Positions 1 through 8,089 of a stretch of 11,176 bases of DNA are shown here, piece by piece. A program made the translations under genes and the position numbers. The stretch's first letter is position 1; the number at the start of each line of letters is the position of its first letter. The DNA is from CAZJDM01 sp964544765 (GTDB lineage: Bacteria; Bdellovibrionota_B; Oligoflexia; CAYFLR01). The stretch covers positions 1 through 11,176 of the forward strand of contig CAZJDM010000139.1 of NCBI GenBank assembly GCA_964544765.1, in the 5' to 3' direction. The notes under the pieces were generated by a model. That model worked only from the letters and a program-made list of their open reading frames with translations. It was not told the origin of the DNA and searched no databases.

Positions 1-150
1 TCAGGCCTTACGAAAGATGTCGTGCTGCTTAAATGTGGAGATTTGATCAGCCTACTTGACGCCTATTTTCTCATTAATATTTTTTTTATTATACCGATAT
101 ATAATAAAGAGAGAAATACATTCAGATTTCCTTATCTTTAGGAGCCAAAT

Positions 151-2970
151 ATGCTAAAAATAAATAAACAATTCATTTGGTTAACTGTCATCATCTTTGC
201 ATTATCGCTTTTCGCAGCTACATCATGTAAAGATGAGTCAGATTTGCCATCTTCAGAAGGAACCAACAAGACAGATAGTACAGCTAAAGAAGATACCAAA
301 AAAGATGATGACGATAAAGTTGTTGTTACCGCTCCTATTAGTGATGAATATGGTTTATGGAAAAGAGTTGCAGCCGACCAGTCATTTCGTATTTACAGTA
401 AAAAAATCGTTTGGCAGGAAAAGAATAAAACCGTTGAAGCTAAATTTAAAAAACTAGATGAGGATGAAAACTATATCTTTAAGGTTGATAATACCAGAGA
501 ACTGATCCTCAATTATACAGGTCCTAATCAAGCATCCCTGCAAGATGATGATAAAATATATATCTTAAATCGATATGGCATAAATAATGGTAAAATGACT
601 GGTCGTTTGGTTATTAAATCAGGTCCTTCAGAAGAAGTATCACCGCAAACAAGTGACGATGAAAATTATATTGCCATCCCTACCCAAAAAGATAGTGAAC
701 AATTTAACGATTACTCCAAAGTCAAAGTAAAACTGGTCAACCCTGAGAATAATTCTGTTGTAATAGCGGTTGTAAAACCTGATGGTACCTGGGAAGCAGA
801 TAACTTACAGACAGGAATAGAATATGAAGTAGTTATCGAAATAGAAGGTAAACAGGCTCAAACAGCCGAATTAGTGCATAGTGAAGAAATCACCAGAGAT
901 CAGATATCATTCAATACTACTAGCGAAAGCGAACAGACCAATACCGGAACCGTGACCGTTTATCAAAACATCCCATACTCCTTTCGAGCAGAAATTAAAG
1001 ATGAGGAAAACGATTATTATTTCTCCGAAAATGAATATACCGCTAAACTAGAGATTGAAAACATCGGAACTGAAAAAGCTAGTGGTGCATATTATTACAT
1101 TACCACCATCGATGGAGGAATCGAGTTTCTAGAAGGACACTACGGTATTATTGGGACGCTGGAATCACGAGAAAAGGCTGATCCGATTGATGTCAAATTT
1201 AAAGTTAAATCTATACGCAGCGAAAAAAGAACCCTAAGACTACAAGTAATTATAAGTGCTGAAAGAATTAATATCTTTATTAACGAAATTGACTTAACTG
1301 TTTACGGTAGCGCTATGTTGGTCAACTTGGCCAGAAAAGCTACTCTTTCCAGTACTGGTAATCTAATGGGATTCATAATAGGTGAAGATAGAAAACTGGT
1401 CCGATTTTCTCACAATGTTGATTGGGATTATGAATTAGGATCTTCTGGAATAAAAAATATTACACTACCTTGTTTAACCGGTGATAATGCTCACCAATAT
1501 ATTATGGTGATTTCTGCTTCTGAAGGATTAAATGAATCAGCATACTCCTTTGGTATCCATGCCGAACCCGACCCTTCTCTCGAGACATTTATTAATACTT
1601 CCGAAGACGAAACACCTAATCCTGATGGAACAGTTGGAAATGATACTGAAGCACAAGCTACTAAGTTACAGCCTCTTACCAATGTTAGAGGATTCATTTC
1701 CCATGGTACTGTAGACTACTATAAGTATTCCTGTACTGATACCATTGCTGGAACCAAACTACAACTAACTGAAATCGAAAATGAAATGATTAATCCACCT
1801 GAAGACATAGATCCGGCCAATGCTTACTTTGATATTAACGTCAAATCCAAAATTAAGGTTAATAATTATGGAACGGTTTCCCAACCTTCCCTTAGCTCTA
1901 CAGATGGATTTATCACCGTCGCTGTAGGTGAAACTGCGGGAACAGTTGAAGGTAATCCCCCCGGAATTATGCAATTTGGCACTGTTAAGCAAATTCAAAC
2001 TGCTTGCGGTATCACCACCGAAGATGAAGCTAAATTCGGTTCATGCGATAGCGCAATGACATCTTACTTGACAATAACACCTCCATCCCAAGCAGCTCAA
2101 TACTATGCATCAGGCAATTTTTATCTTAACTTAACCTTTGATATCCAATTAACTGATCTATTGCTTAATACCTATCGTATTACCGGAATCACTTCAGATG
2201 ATCAAGAAACACCTGATGTCAATGAAAATATAATTGGAGCTAGTTTTACCGTAACTCCTCCTGAATTATCAATTACACTTGCATCTCCACCTCCAGCACC
2301 AGAAAGTTCTGACGCGCCTCCTCCCATAGACTGGTGCCTACCAGGAAGATGGGATGTTCTTAAAGCACAGGTAGGCCTAGAGGTACAATGTGATGCAGAA
2401 GACACCAATTGTAACACTAATATTGATCAAGATTTTGCTACCAAAGGTTTTGCCTTTTATCGAACCACCCAGACTGCGGTTGAAGAACGAGATGATTTAG
2501 AAAGATTAGCTCTAAGAGCCTGTATTAAAAGCACTTATGATGCAAATGACGATCCGGAAGTTGAGGACATGCAAAATACTGGCATAGACGATACAGTAAT
2601 TCCCGAGGACGCTACCATTAAAACCTTTGTCTGGTTTTATAATCAGGCATGGACCCCTATAGCCTATTTAGGTAATCAACAACAAATTCGAGCCTTTAAT
2701 GAGGATAATAAACCGTTTCACCCTTCTTATACTCCGGTAAATGAGATTGACGTAGGTGAGACAATTGAAAAAGCAAAATTAACCTCCTTTTATGATGGCC
2801 CAGGTAGTGCGGATGTCGAATTTCAAATTCTTAATTGGTATGTTACCAAACCACAAATGGAAACCTTTTATTACATGGTATTCGGCGTGGTGGTTACCCC
2901 TACAGAAGGTGCTGAGTTTATGTTAAGAACTAAAGGATACCCTGGAATTTTATTAGGACAAGGCATGTAA
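151..2970 (+). CDS. Large multi-domain putative lipoprotein (939 aa), function unknown
   Basis: A type II signal peptide is visible: Lys3/Lys6, a hydrophobic core (about residues 8-23) and lipobox A-T-S-C with Cys26 as the lipidation site. Position +2 is Lys, so by the E. coli rule it would go to the outer membrane. A flexible Asp/Lys-rich linker (about 27-60) follows, then beta-rich segments. Residues 190-250 look like a small beta-sandwich. Residues 270-395 resemble a CARDB-like domain (ENIGTEKASG). Residues 492-530 resemble a pre-peptidase C-terminal (PPC) domain (NDTEAQATKL ... GTVDYYKY). A Pro-rich linker (713-725) precedes a C-terminal domain with Cys729, Cys747, Cys754 and Cys791. Residues 747-759 match the spacing of a MopE-like C-D-x2-D-x2-C-x3-I-D motif. 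The start is supported by AGGAG at 140-144, six bases before ATG, and an intrinsic terminator follows the stop. No catalytic motif was recognised. The gene call and export are firm; the domain names are inferences. Confidence 0.93.
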   Translation: MLKINKQFIWLTVIIFALSLFAATSCKDESDLPSSEGTNKTDSTAKEDTKKDDDDKVVVTAPISDEYGLWKRVAADQSFRIYSKKIVWQEKNKTVEAKFKKLDEDENYIFKVDNTRELILNYTGPNQASLQDDDKIYILNRYGINNGKMTGRLVIKSGPSEEVSPQTSDDENYIAIPTQKDSEQFNDYSKVKVKLVNPENNSVVIAVVKPDGTWEADNLQTGIEYEVVIEIEGKQAQTAELVHSEEITRDQISFNTTSESEQTNTGTVTVYQNIPYSFRAEIKDEENDYYFSENEYTAKLEIENIGTEKASGAYYYITTIDGGIEFLEGHYGIIGTLESREKADPIDVKFKVKSIRSEKRTLRLQVIISAERINIFINEIDLTVYGSAMLVNLARKATLSSTGNLMGFIIGEDRKLVRFSHNVDWDYELGSSGIKNITLPCLTGDNAHQYIMVISASEGLNESAYSFGIHAEPDPSLETFINTSEDETPNPDGTVGNDTEAQATKLQPLTNVRGFISHGTVDYYKYSCTDTIAGTKLQLTEIENEMINPPEDIDPANAYFDINVKSKIKVNNYGTVSQPSLSSTDGFITVAVGETAGTVEGNPPGIMQFGTVKQIQTACGITTEDEAKFGSCDSAMTSYLTITPPSQAAQYYASGNFYLNLTFDIQLTDLLLNTYRITGITSDDQETPDVNENIIGASFTVTPPELSITLASPPPAPESSDAPPPIDWCLPGRWDVLKAQVGLEVQCDAEDTNCNTNIDQDFATKGFAFYRTTQTAVEERDDLERLALRACIKSTYDANDDPEVEDMQNTGIDDTVIPEDATIKTFVWFYNQAWTPIAYLGNQQQIRAFNEDNKPFHPSYTPVNEIDVGETIEKAKLTSFYDGPGSADVEFQILNWYVTKPQMETFYYMVFGVVVTPTEGAEFMLRTKGYPGILLGQGM

Positions 2971-2981
2971 AAATAAAAATG

Positions 2982-3000
2982 ACTGGTTGGCCAGTTTTTT
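2982..3000 (+). terminator. Intrinsic terminator of the 939-residue lipoprotein gene
   Basis: A five-base-pair stem (ACTGG / CCAGT) with a TTGG loop is followed at once by a run of six T (2995-3000). It starts 12 bases after the stop codon at 2970. The A-rich stretch just upstream partly pairs with the T run. This would separate transcription of the first lipoprotein gene from the second. Confidence 0.75.
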
Positions 3001-3001
3001 A

Positions 3002-3030
3002 TTGACATTATCCTCAATAATAGTTAGATA
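3002..3030 (+). promoter_or_regulatory. Candidate sigma-70 promoter upstream of the 541-residue gene
   Basis: TTGACA (3002-3007) is a perfect -35 consensus, followed after 17 bases by TAGATA (3025-3030), a poor -10 match. It lies just past the terminator, about 200 bp before the next start. A TATAAT at 3155-3160 is a better -10 but has no good -35. The call is tentative. Confidence 0.3.
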
Positions 3031-3058
3031 ACAAACTTAAGATTCGTAGAAATCGAAA

Positions 3059-3075
3059 GCTTTTGTACCAAAAGC
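3059..3075. repeat. Perfect inverted repeat, 7-bp arms
   Basis: GCTTTTG (3059-3065) and CAAAAGC (3069-3075) are perfectly complementary, with a three-base TAC spacer. It is in the 259-bp gap between the first two lipoprotein genes. There is no T run after it on the + strand, so it is not a typical terminator. It could be an operator or an RNA hairpin in the 5' leader. Confidence 0.5.
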
Positions 3076-3229
3076 AAATCCCCTCCTTTTAAATCAATAG
3101 ACATCTCAAAATAAAGTGCTTTAAACTTTCAAACACACAGCTCAAAAGATATACTATAATTAATAAGTTATACTACTAAGAATAAAATTAATATTTTCCA
3201 CAATTGAACACAAATATAAGGATTGAAAA

Positions 3230-4855
3230 ATGCGGTTAATTTATTGGATTGTATTTTTAATTGTACCGTTACTCTATACATGTAAAAACGAAATACCTAT
3301 AAGAGCGTCAAAAGAATCGTCTCAAATTAGTAGAATCTTTATTGATAGTTATAGGCAACTAGCCTGGTTATTAAAAGATACCGGAGTAGTAGGTGGTAGT
3401 GAGTTCATTAGAATACTTATCAAAAACGGATTTAGACCAATATTATCAAAAGCGCCACTAACTGATGTTCTTAAAATAGCTAATACAAATGATATTTTGT
3501 TTTTAACTGTTAGTAAGTATCAGACCTATCAACCAAAAGAGATTGATGGTGTATTTGAATTCATATATAAAGGCGGAAATTTGCTCATCTTAGGAGAACA
3601 TGAAGATGTATACAATGTATCCTCTGGACTACAAAACCCAATGCTTGAAAAATTTGAAATAGCTTTCGATTGGGATGCCATTGAATATGAGGATAATACA
3701 TGGTTAGAGGATTCATCAAAAATACTCGGATGCGAAAAGTTTCATTTTTACGCCTCACCCACCATTGAAATAAGTAATGGCAAAAATACTAAAATCATAT
3801 CAGATAAATTTGACATAATAGCCGCGTATCAAAAGACAGGAAAAATTTTGGCAGTTGCGGATTCAGAGTTCTTTTTTAATGGTAATAATGAGTACCAACA
3901 ATTTGGGATCAATCATGGAGGTAACGCCTGCTTAGTTGAAAAATTGTTTAAATGGTTTGGAACCAATCATTTAAAACAATCACCAAGCAATGCGCCTACT
4001 GAAATCATTAAGCAACTTAAGAATTTCGGCAATGATTCTCCCCTAATATGGGTTTATACTGGTGGAATAGGAGGATTTATTGACTCTGAGTTGGATGGTT
4101 TTTTTCAATTTTTCAAGTATTTAAATAACAAGAAAATCAATTTTAAGTTTACCAGTAAGCTTGATGATGTACCTGACAATGCAGACATAATGTTTTTACA
4201 TAATCTCTATGAACCTTCTTCTTACCAAGACCGATTCAATAAGATCATTGTCGTAGGAGATTCTTTTAGTAAGTTAGATGACTATACCGACAGTGCTATG
4301 GCACTCAGAGAACTTGGTCTTAAAGAAAATTCACCTCCTTTTTTTGTTAAAGTACTTGAGTCACGTGATTTAGATTTTCTTCCAGGCACACTGATGAGAG
4401 TGAAACCAGATACTTTTTTAAATGAGGAAACATCTTTTAACATTGAACTTGGTGATGATAAAAGCATCTTAATCAAAAGATCGGGATTAATAAGGTCATT
4501 ACCAACCGAAGAAGGATTATTAATAAGTGACCAAGATACTTTTTACAATCCCGTAGCATTTGGTTTAGATGAAAGGGTACCTTGGAAAGAGGACATGGAA
4601 AAAAGCTATTACAAAAGAAAAGACGTTCCTATTGAAAATATTGGGCATTACAATTATCAAAAGAATCTGTCTATTTCCACCAGGCCATCATCTGATGTTC
4701 CTGAAGGACCTTATTGGTTAGTTTTCAATAATCAAGATACTTTTGTTGTAACCGATGCTGATATGATCAGTAATTATTTTTTGAAAAAAAGCCCCTCTAA
4801 TTATCAAATCGCGGATTGGATGGCTCAATTTATATTAGATATCACCGCGAATTAA
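3230..4855 (+). CDS. Putative lipoprotein with two DUF4350/GATase-like halves (541 aa)
   Basis: The N-terminus has Arg2, a hydrophobic core (residues 3-16) and L-Y-T-C with Cys18. Thr at -1 is not the usual Gly/Ala/Ser, so lipidation is probable but not certain. Residues about 36-245 follow the pattern of DUF4350/ThuA-like class I glutamine-amidotransferase folds: a strand, a helix with NGF, a strand NDILFLTV, then FIYKGGNLLILGEHED and later GKILAVADSEFFFNGN. No catalytic Cys-His pair is evident, so it is probably a binding rather than an enzymatic domain. Residues about 260-540 appear to repeat this plan in diverged form (SKLDDVPDNADIMFLHN, IIVVGDS, then FVVTDADMISNYF). Related domains are known in auxiliary subunits of ABC-2 type exporters (GldG-like), but no transporter gene is nearby, so that role is not supported here. 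AAGGA at 3218-3222 sets the start. No terminator was seen after the stop. Confidence 0.92.
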   Translation: MRLIYWIVFLIVPLLYTCKNEIPIRASKESSQISRIFIDSYRQLAWLLKDTGVVGGSEFIRILIKNGFRPILSKAPLTDVLKIANTNDILFLTVSKYQTYQPKEIDGVFEFIYKGGNLLILGEHEDVYNVSSGLQNPMLEKFEIAFDWDAIEYEDNTWLEDSSKILGCEKFHFYASPTIEISNGKNTKIISDKFDIIAAYQKTGKILAVADSEFFFNGNNEYQQFGINHGGNACLVEKLFKWFGTNHLKQSPSNAPTEIIKQLKNFGNDSPLIWVYTGGIGGFIDSELDGFFQFFKYLNNKKINFKFTSKLDDVPDNADIMFLHNLYEPSSYQDRFNKIIVVGDSFSKLDDYTDSAMALRELGLKENSPPFFVKVLESRDLDFLPGTLMRVKPDTFLNEETSFNIELGDDKSILIKRSGLIRSLPTEEGLLISDQDTFYNPVAFGLDERVPWKEDMEKSYYKRKDVPIENIGHYNYQKNLSISTRPSSDVPEGPYWLVFNNQDTFVVTDADMISNYFLKKSPSNYQIADWMAQFILDITAN

Positions 4856-5038
4856 TTAGTATTTATACCTGCCCTTTCTTATAACACACCGTAATATCTA
4901 ATTATTTTTATCTTACTTAAATTCTTACATAAAACCCGGCTAAATAACCTGATTAAAATCAACCGATTAGACGACTTTTCATCGATTACCTTTATAAATA
5001 ACACCAAATTCCGAATATTAATTAAGAGGGTAATAAAA

Positions 5039-6904
5039 ATGAAAAAACTCTTATCAATTTTACTCATTTTTTCCATAGGTCTATTAACACCTCAATGTGG
5101 TGAAAAATTTAATGAGGATTCTACGCTAGAATCAACATTTGCTATGCAAACCGTTGATCGTTATCAAGAGCTTGAAGCTTTCAACTTTGCCGTAAAAAAT
5201 CTCATAACAGATCTCCCGGACAGCGTTGAACTGAATCCAGAGTTGATTCCTATTAATTTGGTTAACCCGGAACATGGAGTATGGCTGTCTGATTATATAG
5301 AACAAGAATATAATGTCATGAATTATTTTGTGACCAATTATGAAGCTATCAATGAAATGGATCACTTGAATGAAGAGCAAAAAGCTGAATCAAGATTATT
5401 GCTAGCTAGAACCTTCCTATATCTGGATGTATGGGGTCTTTGGGACATAATCATGTCTGGATTGGATAAAGATCACGTCTTACCCCCTAACGTTGATGAA
5501 GACTTGATACAAGTCTATGTGGATGTAGTCAAAGGCAAAAGAGAAGTACATACTACAGATAAGTCAATAAAAGATCTCTTAACCACCTTTGCTAATCGAT
5601 ATCAAGATCCTAAAGAGAACAAAGAAACGGTAATTAGGGAGCTAAAAGAGTTAGTTAGTAGAGATAATCGCCAACCTGATATGTGGGCCGTTCAATTAAA
5701 AAAATACAAGATAGCTGGTTCTCAGACACTCAATAAAAATGAAAAACTGTTGTTAGCATATGAAAGGGACCTATTCATTGAGAAACTTGTTAAAGATTAT
5801 AATAAAAATCCCGCAGCTATGGTGCAAGAAATAACCGAACTAAGAGACACCTTCCAAGAATTATTTTGCTATACTCAGTATGTTCCCGTAGAAGGAAAAG
5901 AAGGTTTTTATTCCGTCGAAGATTGTCAAAACACCAATCATGGCGAAAACCAGGAATTGTCAGCGTCTCAATTAGGTGAAGCATTGCTGGCAACCGCTAA
6001 AGGAACCAAGGTAGGAATGGTACTATCCTTTATGGGTACGGGTTATATGTTCGACCTCGTAAGCGGTGCCAATTTGGTAGCTGGTGGATTTATTGGATCC
6101 ATTTTTAAAGGGATAGGAAAAGTATTTAAGAAAGTTGTTAAAGTCGTTAAAAAGATCGCTAAAGTAGCTGCTCCCTTCCTAGCAATTGCGGCACCTGTTT
6201 TAGGTTTGGCTGCCTTGGCTATGCCGGCAGCTTTTGCGGCAGGATCTACTTTAGCAACTATAGCTACCGGAGTAAAAGCTGCAACATTGGGAGTTGGATT
6301 AGTTAGAGCCATTGAACAAAAAAATATTTTGGGAATCGCTGGCTCTGCCTTGGGTTTGGTGGGAATGGCTAATTCAGACCTTATGTTCAACAGTACAAGT
6401 GGTACGCTTACTGGTCTCGGTACTATTGCCCAAGGAGTACGTGCTGCCAACACCGTCGTAGGTCTTAAACACTCAATTGATAACAAAGATTATTTAGGTG
6501 TACTATCCGGTGGTCTAAATTTGGGAACCACGGTTGACTCCTTAGCTCATGGAGCAATACAAGGAGGCGAGTTTAGCCATTCTACCGGTGGTATCAGGAA
6601 AGCAGTAGGTGCAGTAAATAATGCAAGAGACTTGATAAGAGGAATAGAAAATTTTGACGGTCCTAAACAACCACGGGCACCTCCCGGATATTATTCTCCC
6701 AATTTTGAAAATTCTCAAAGAATAGTGAGACTAAATAGCGGAAGTCAGTATATTCTCTCTAATCCACGATATTTATGTCAGCGTTATACTCGTCGCGGTT
6801 CGGTTGTTAGATGTGGTGCTGCTACTAATGGTACGAGAATGCAGTTCTATTCTCCAGTTAATGCAACTCCTTCTAGAAACGCTACTCCGGTTGTGGGTCC
6901 ATAA
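5039..6904 (+). CDS. Putative lipoprotein with cationic amphipathic and Gly/Ala-rich repeat region (621 aa)
   Basis: The signal peptide has Lys2-Lys3, a hydrophobic core 4-16 and T-P-Q-C with Cys20. Gln at -1 is atypical for a lipobox. Residues about 35-290 are mainly helical and acidic, with Cys277 and Cys296. Residues 355-376 form a strongly cationic amphipathic stretch (IFKGIGKVFKKVVKVVKK followed by IAKV). A hydrophobic Ala/Gly-rich stretch (377-412) follows directly. Residues 402-541 hold two full and one partial copy of a unit of about 55 residues (I-E/D-Q/N-K-N/D-x-L-G near the middle). A Pro-rich linker (541-550) leads to a small C-terminal domain with Cys580 and Cys592. Similar Lys-rich plus Ala/Gly segments occur in polymorphic-toxin and phage tail or virion proteins, so membrane activity is possible, but no toxin domain or immunity gene was identified. 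AAGAGGG at 5024-5030 supports the start. The product is not recognised as a named family. Confidence 0.92.
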   Translation: MKKLLSILLIFSIGLLTPQCGEKFNEDSTLESTFAMQTVDRYQELEAFNFAVKNLITDLPDSVELNPELIPINLVNPEHGVWLSDYIEQEYNVMNYFVTNYEAINEMDHLNEEQKAESRLLLARTFLYLDVWGLWDIIMSGLDKDHVLPPNVDEDLIQVYVDVVKGKREVHTTDKSIKDLLTTFANRYQDPKENKETVIRELKELVSRDNRQPDMWAVQLKKYKIAGSQTLNKNEKLLLAYERDLFIEKLVKDYNKNPAAMVQEITELRDTFQELFCYTQYVPVEGKEGFYSVEDCQNTNHGENQELSASQLGEALLATAKGTKVGMVLSFMGTGYMFDLVSGANLVAGGFIGSIFKGIGKVFKKVVKVVKKIAKVAAPFLAIAAPVLGLAALAMPAAFAAGSTLATIATGVKAATLGVGLVRAIEQKNILGIAGSALGLVGMANSDLMFNSTSGTLTGLGTIAQGVRAANTVVGLKHSIDNKDYLGVLSGGLNLGTTVDSLAHGAIQGGEFSHSTGGIRKAVGAVNNARDLIRGIENFDGPKQPRAPPGYYSPNFENSQRIVRLNSGSQYILSNPRYLCQRYTRRGSVVRCGAATNGTRMQFYSPVNATPSRNATPVVGP

Positions 6905-6922
6905 AGTAGCAAAGCTAACCGA

Positions 6923-7546
6923 CTAACTATTCATCTTACTAAGTTCATGAATTAGATAACGAACAATTTTTTCCCATTTCTGAAAAATAGGTTTAAAATT
7001 ATCCTGGAGCCACTTAGCAAATACCACATCAGAGCTGTTAATATACTGATCTTCCAGATCTCGAATACAATCAAACAATTGCTGTATTAAGACAGATATC
7101 TTGGTACTTTCAAACTCAATTAATTCCATTTCCAATGATAGTAAATCTTTAGGTTTTATTACTAAATTTATAAAAAGGCCAATATTCTCAAAAAAGCTGC
7201 TACTAATGTCTCGATAACCTTCTTTAAAATTATTCATCAAAAACGAAATAATTTTATCCAGTTGATACATGGCGTCCTTATGAATATCTAAAGCAACTAC
7301 ATAATTATCTTTAGCCAGCAAAAAGGGATTTTCGGTAATCACCTCCAGAGATATAACCTCATCGGTCTGAGTGGATCTAAAAAAGGAGCTACCCTTATTA
7401 GTACAATCCTTGCCATTAACAACAATTTTGGTGATAACATTTCCTTTTTCTTGTTCCTTAAAGCATAGACTGTTCACCAGATCCTCAAGATTAATATATT
7501 TATTAAAATCACCCAAAATTCTATTTTGATTTACTCTTACTTCCAT
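6923..7546 (-). CDS. Hypothetical cytoplasmic protein (207 aa)
   Basis: There is no signal peptide or membrane segment, so the product is probably cytoplasmic. Residues 1-72 look like a small beta-rich domain (MEVRVNQNRIL, ITKIVVNGKDC, DEVISLEVIT), with the strand pattern 'VNGK' seen in small beta-grasp-like modules. Residues 80-207 are predicted helical, rich in Leu, Ile, Phe and Lys, ending in a helix with KWEKIVRYLIHELSK. The overall shape, a small beta module followed by a helical bundle, recurs in uncharacterised bacterial proteins, but I cannot give it a family name. GGAG (complement of 7552-7555) lies five bases before ATG. The gene is last in the - strand series, 78 bp after the 124-residue membrane protein, and converges on the 621-residue lipoprotein gene with 18 bp between stop codons. 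Confidence 0.88.
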   Translation of the reverse strand: MEVRVNQNRILGDFNKYINLEDLVNSLCFKEQEKGNVITKIVVNGKDCTNKGSSFFRSTQTDEVISLEVITENPFLLAKDNYVVALDIHKDAMYQLDKIISFLMNNFKEGYRDISSSFFENIGLFINLVIKPKDLLSLEMELIEFESTKISVLIQQLFDCIRDLEDQYINSSDVVFAKWLQDNFKPIFQKWEKIVRYLIHELSKMNS

Positions 7547-7624
7547 TGCTACTCCAATCTATCAAAAAGATTTTTTTCGCTAAATGTTAAGTTTGCTCAT
7601 CTTACTTTCAAAATTAATCATCTA

Positions 7625-7999
7625 TTAAGATGCCTTTTTAATTTTTTTAGCCAGCTCTTTTAGTTTTAACTTGAACTGTTCCATTTGTGGTTTAGTTTCC
7701 AAGTCTTCAATTAACGAGGTTATTTGAGAATTTAAATCATCTACTAATATGGGCCAATTATTGGTCAAAGTTTCCTTGATTGAACTGTTTGTTACCTGCG
7801 CGTCATTTAGTTTATTTTTCAGTTTTTCTTCCTTAGAATAAAAATACATAGCTGCCATCGTGGATAACAAACCAAAACAGCCTAATTGTAATATTGTTAA
7901 ATCATGAATAGGTACCAAATGATTTAACGACATAAAAATCATAGTGGGTATCAATTGACATAAAGAAATGATCAGAAAAAATTTAAAAAATTCCATCAT
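7625..7999 (-). CDS. Small two-helix membrane protein with coiled-coil tail (124 aa)
   Basis: Two hydrophobic helices are visible, about residues 6-27 and 34-54, joined by a very short loop (LVPIHD). A charged, Lys/Glu-rich region (55-124) follows, probably a cytoplasmic coiled coil ending in ELAKKIKK. By the positive-inside rule both termini should be cytoplasmic. It is too short and generic to assign a family. The first ATG (7999) is immediately followed by a second in-frame ATG (7996). A weak GAG-type ribosome binding site (complement of 8006-8008) lies six to nine bases upstream, so either ATG could be used. It sits between truA and the 207-residue gene on the same strand and may form a two-gene unit with the latter. 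Confidence 0.8.
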   Translation of the reverse strand: MMEFFKFFLIISLCQLIPTMIFMSLNHLVPIHDLTILQLGCFGLLSTMAAMYFYSKEEKLKNKLNDAQVTNSSIKETLTNNWPILVDDLNSQITSLIEDLETKPQMEQFKLKLKELAKKIKKAS

Positions 8000-8053
8000 A
8001 TTATTCTCACTATTTTAATATAATTATCGTTTATCTTAATTTTCTTAATATTG

Positions 8054-8062
8054 ATTGTATCA
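8054..8062 (-). promoter_or_regulatory. Candidate extended -10 promoter for the 124-residue gene
   Basis: Read on the - strand, TGATACAAT is an extended -10 (TG-n-TACAAT, five of six matches to TATAAT). No good -35 is seen 17 bases upstream. It lies in the 90-bp gap between truA and the membrane-protein gene, so the last two - strand genes may be transcribed apart from truA. Confidence 0.35.
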
Positions 8063-8089
8063 TGAGATCAAAATAGAAGTAAAACAGAG

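Noticed and set aside
1..141. Open frame on + running in from the window edge to a stop at 139-141
   Set aside because: It encodes 46 residues without a start in view, and the second half reads through AT-rich promoter-like DNA. It could be the tail of an upstream gene, but there is too little to support it.
4331..4342. TCACCTCCTTTT, identical to the 3' end of 16S rRNA (anti-Shine-Dalgarno); a shorter match at 3082-3090
   Set aside because: The first codes for ordinary residues inside the 541-residue gene and no rRNA sequence surrounds either. Both are chance matches.
4950..4961. Short inverted repeat TGATT-AA-AATCA before the 621-residue gene, and a nearby direct repeat CGATTA
   Set aside because: Five-base arms in AT-rich DNA are expected by chance, and no promoter elements are aligned with them.
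6043..6486. 147-residue open frame on the - strand
   Set aside because: It lies opposite the Gly/Ala-rich region of the 621-residue gene, is rich in Pro, Ala and Thr as expected of such a mirror frame, and has no ribosome binding site.
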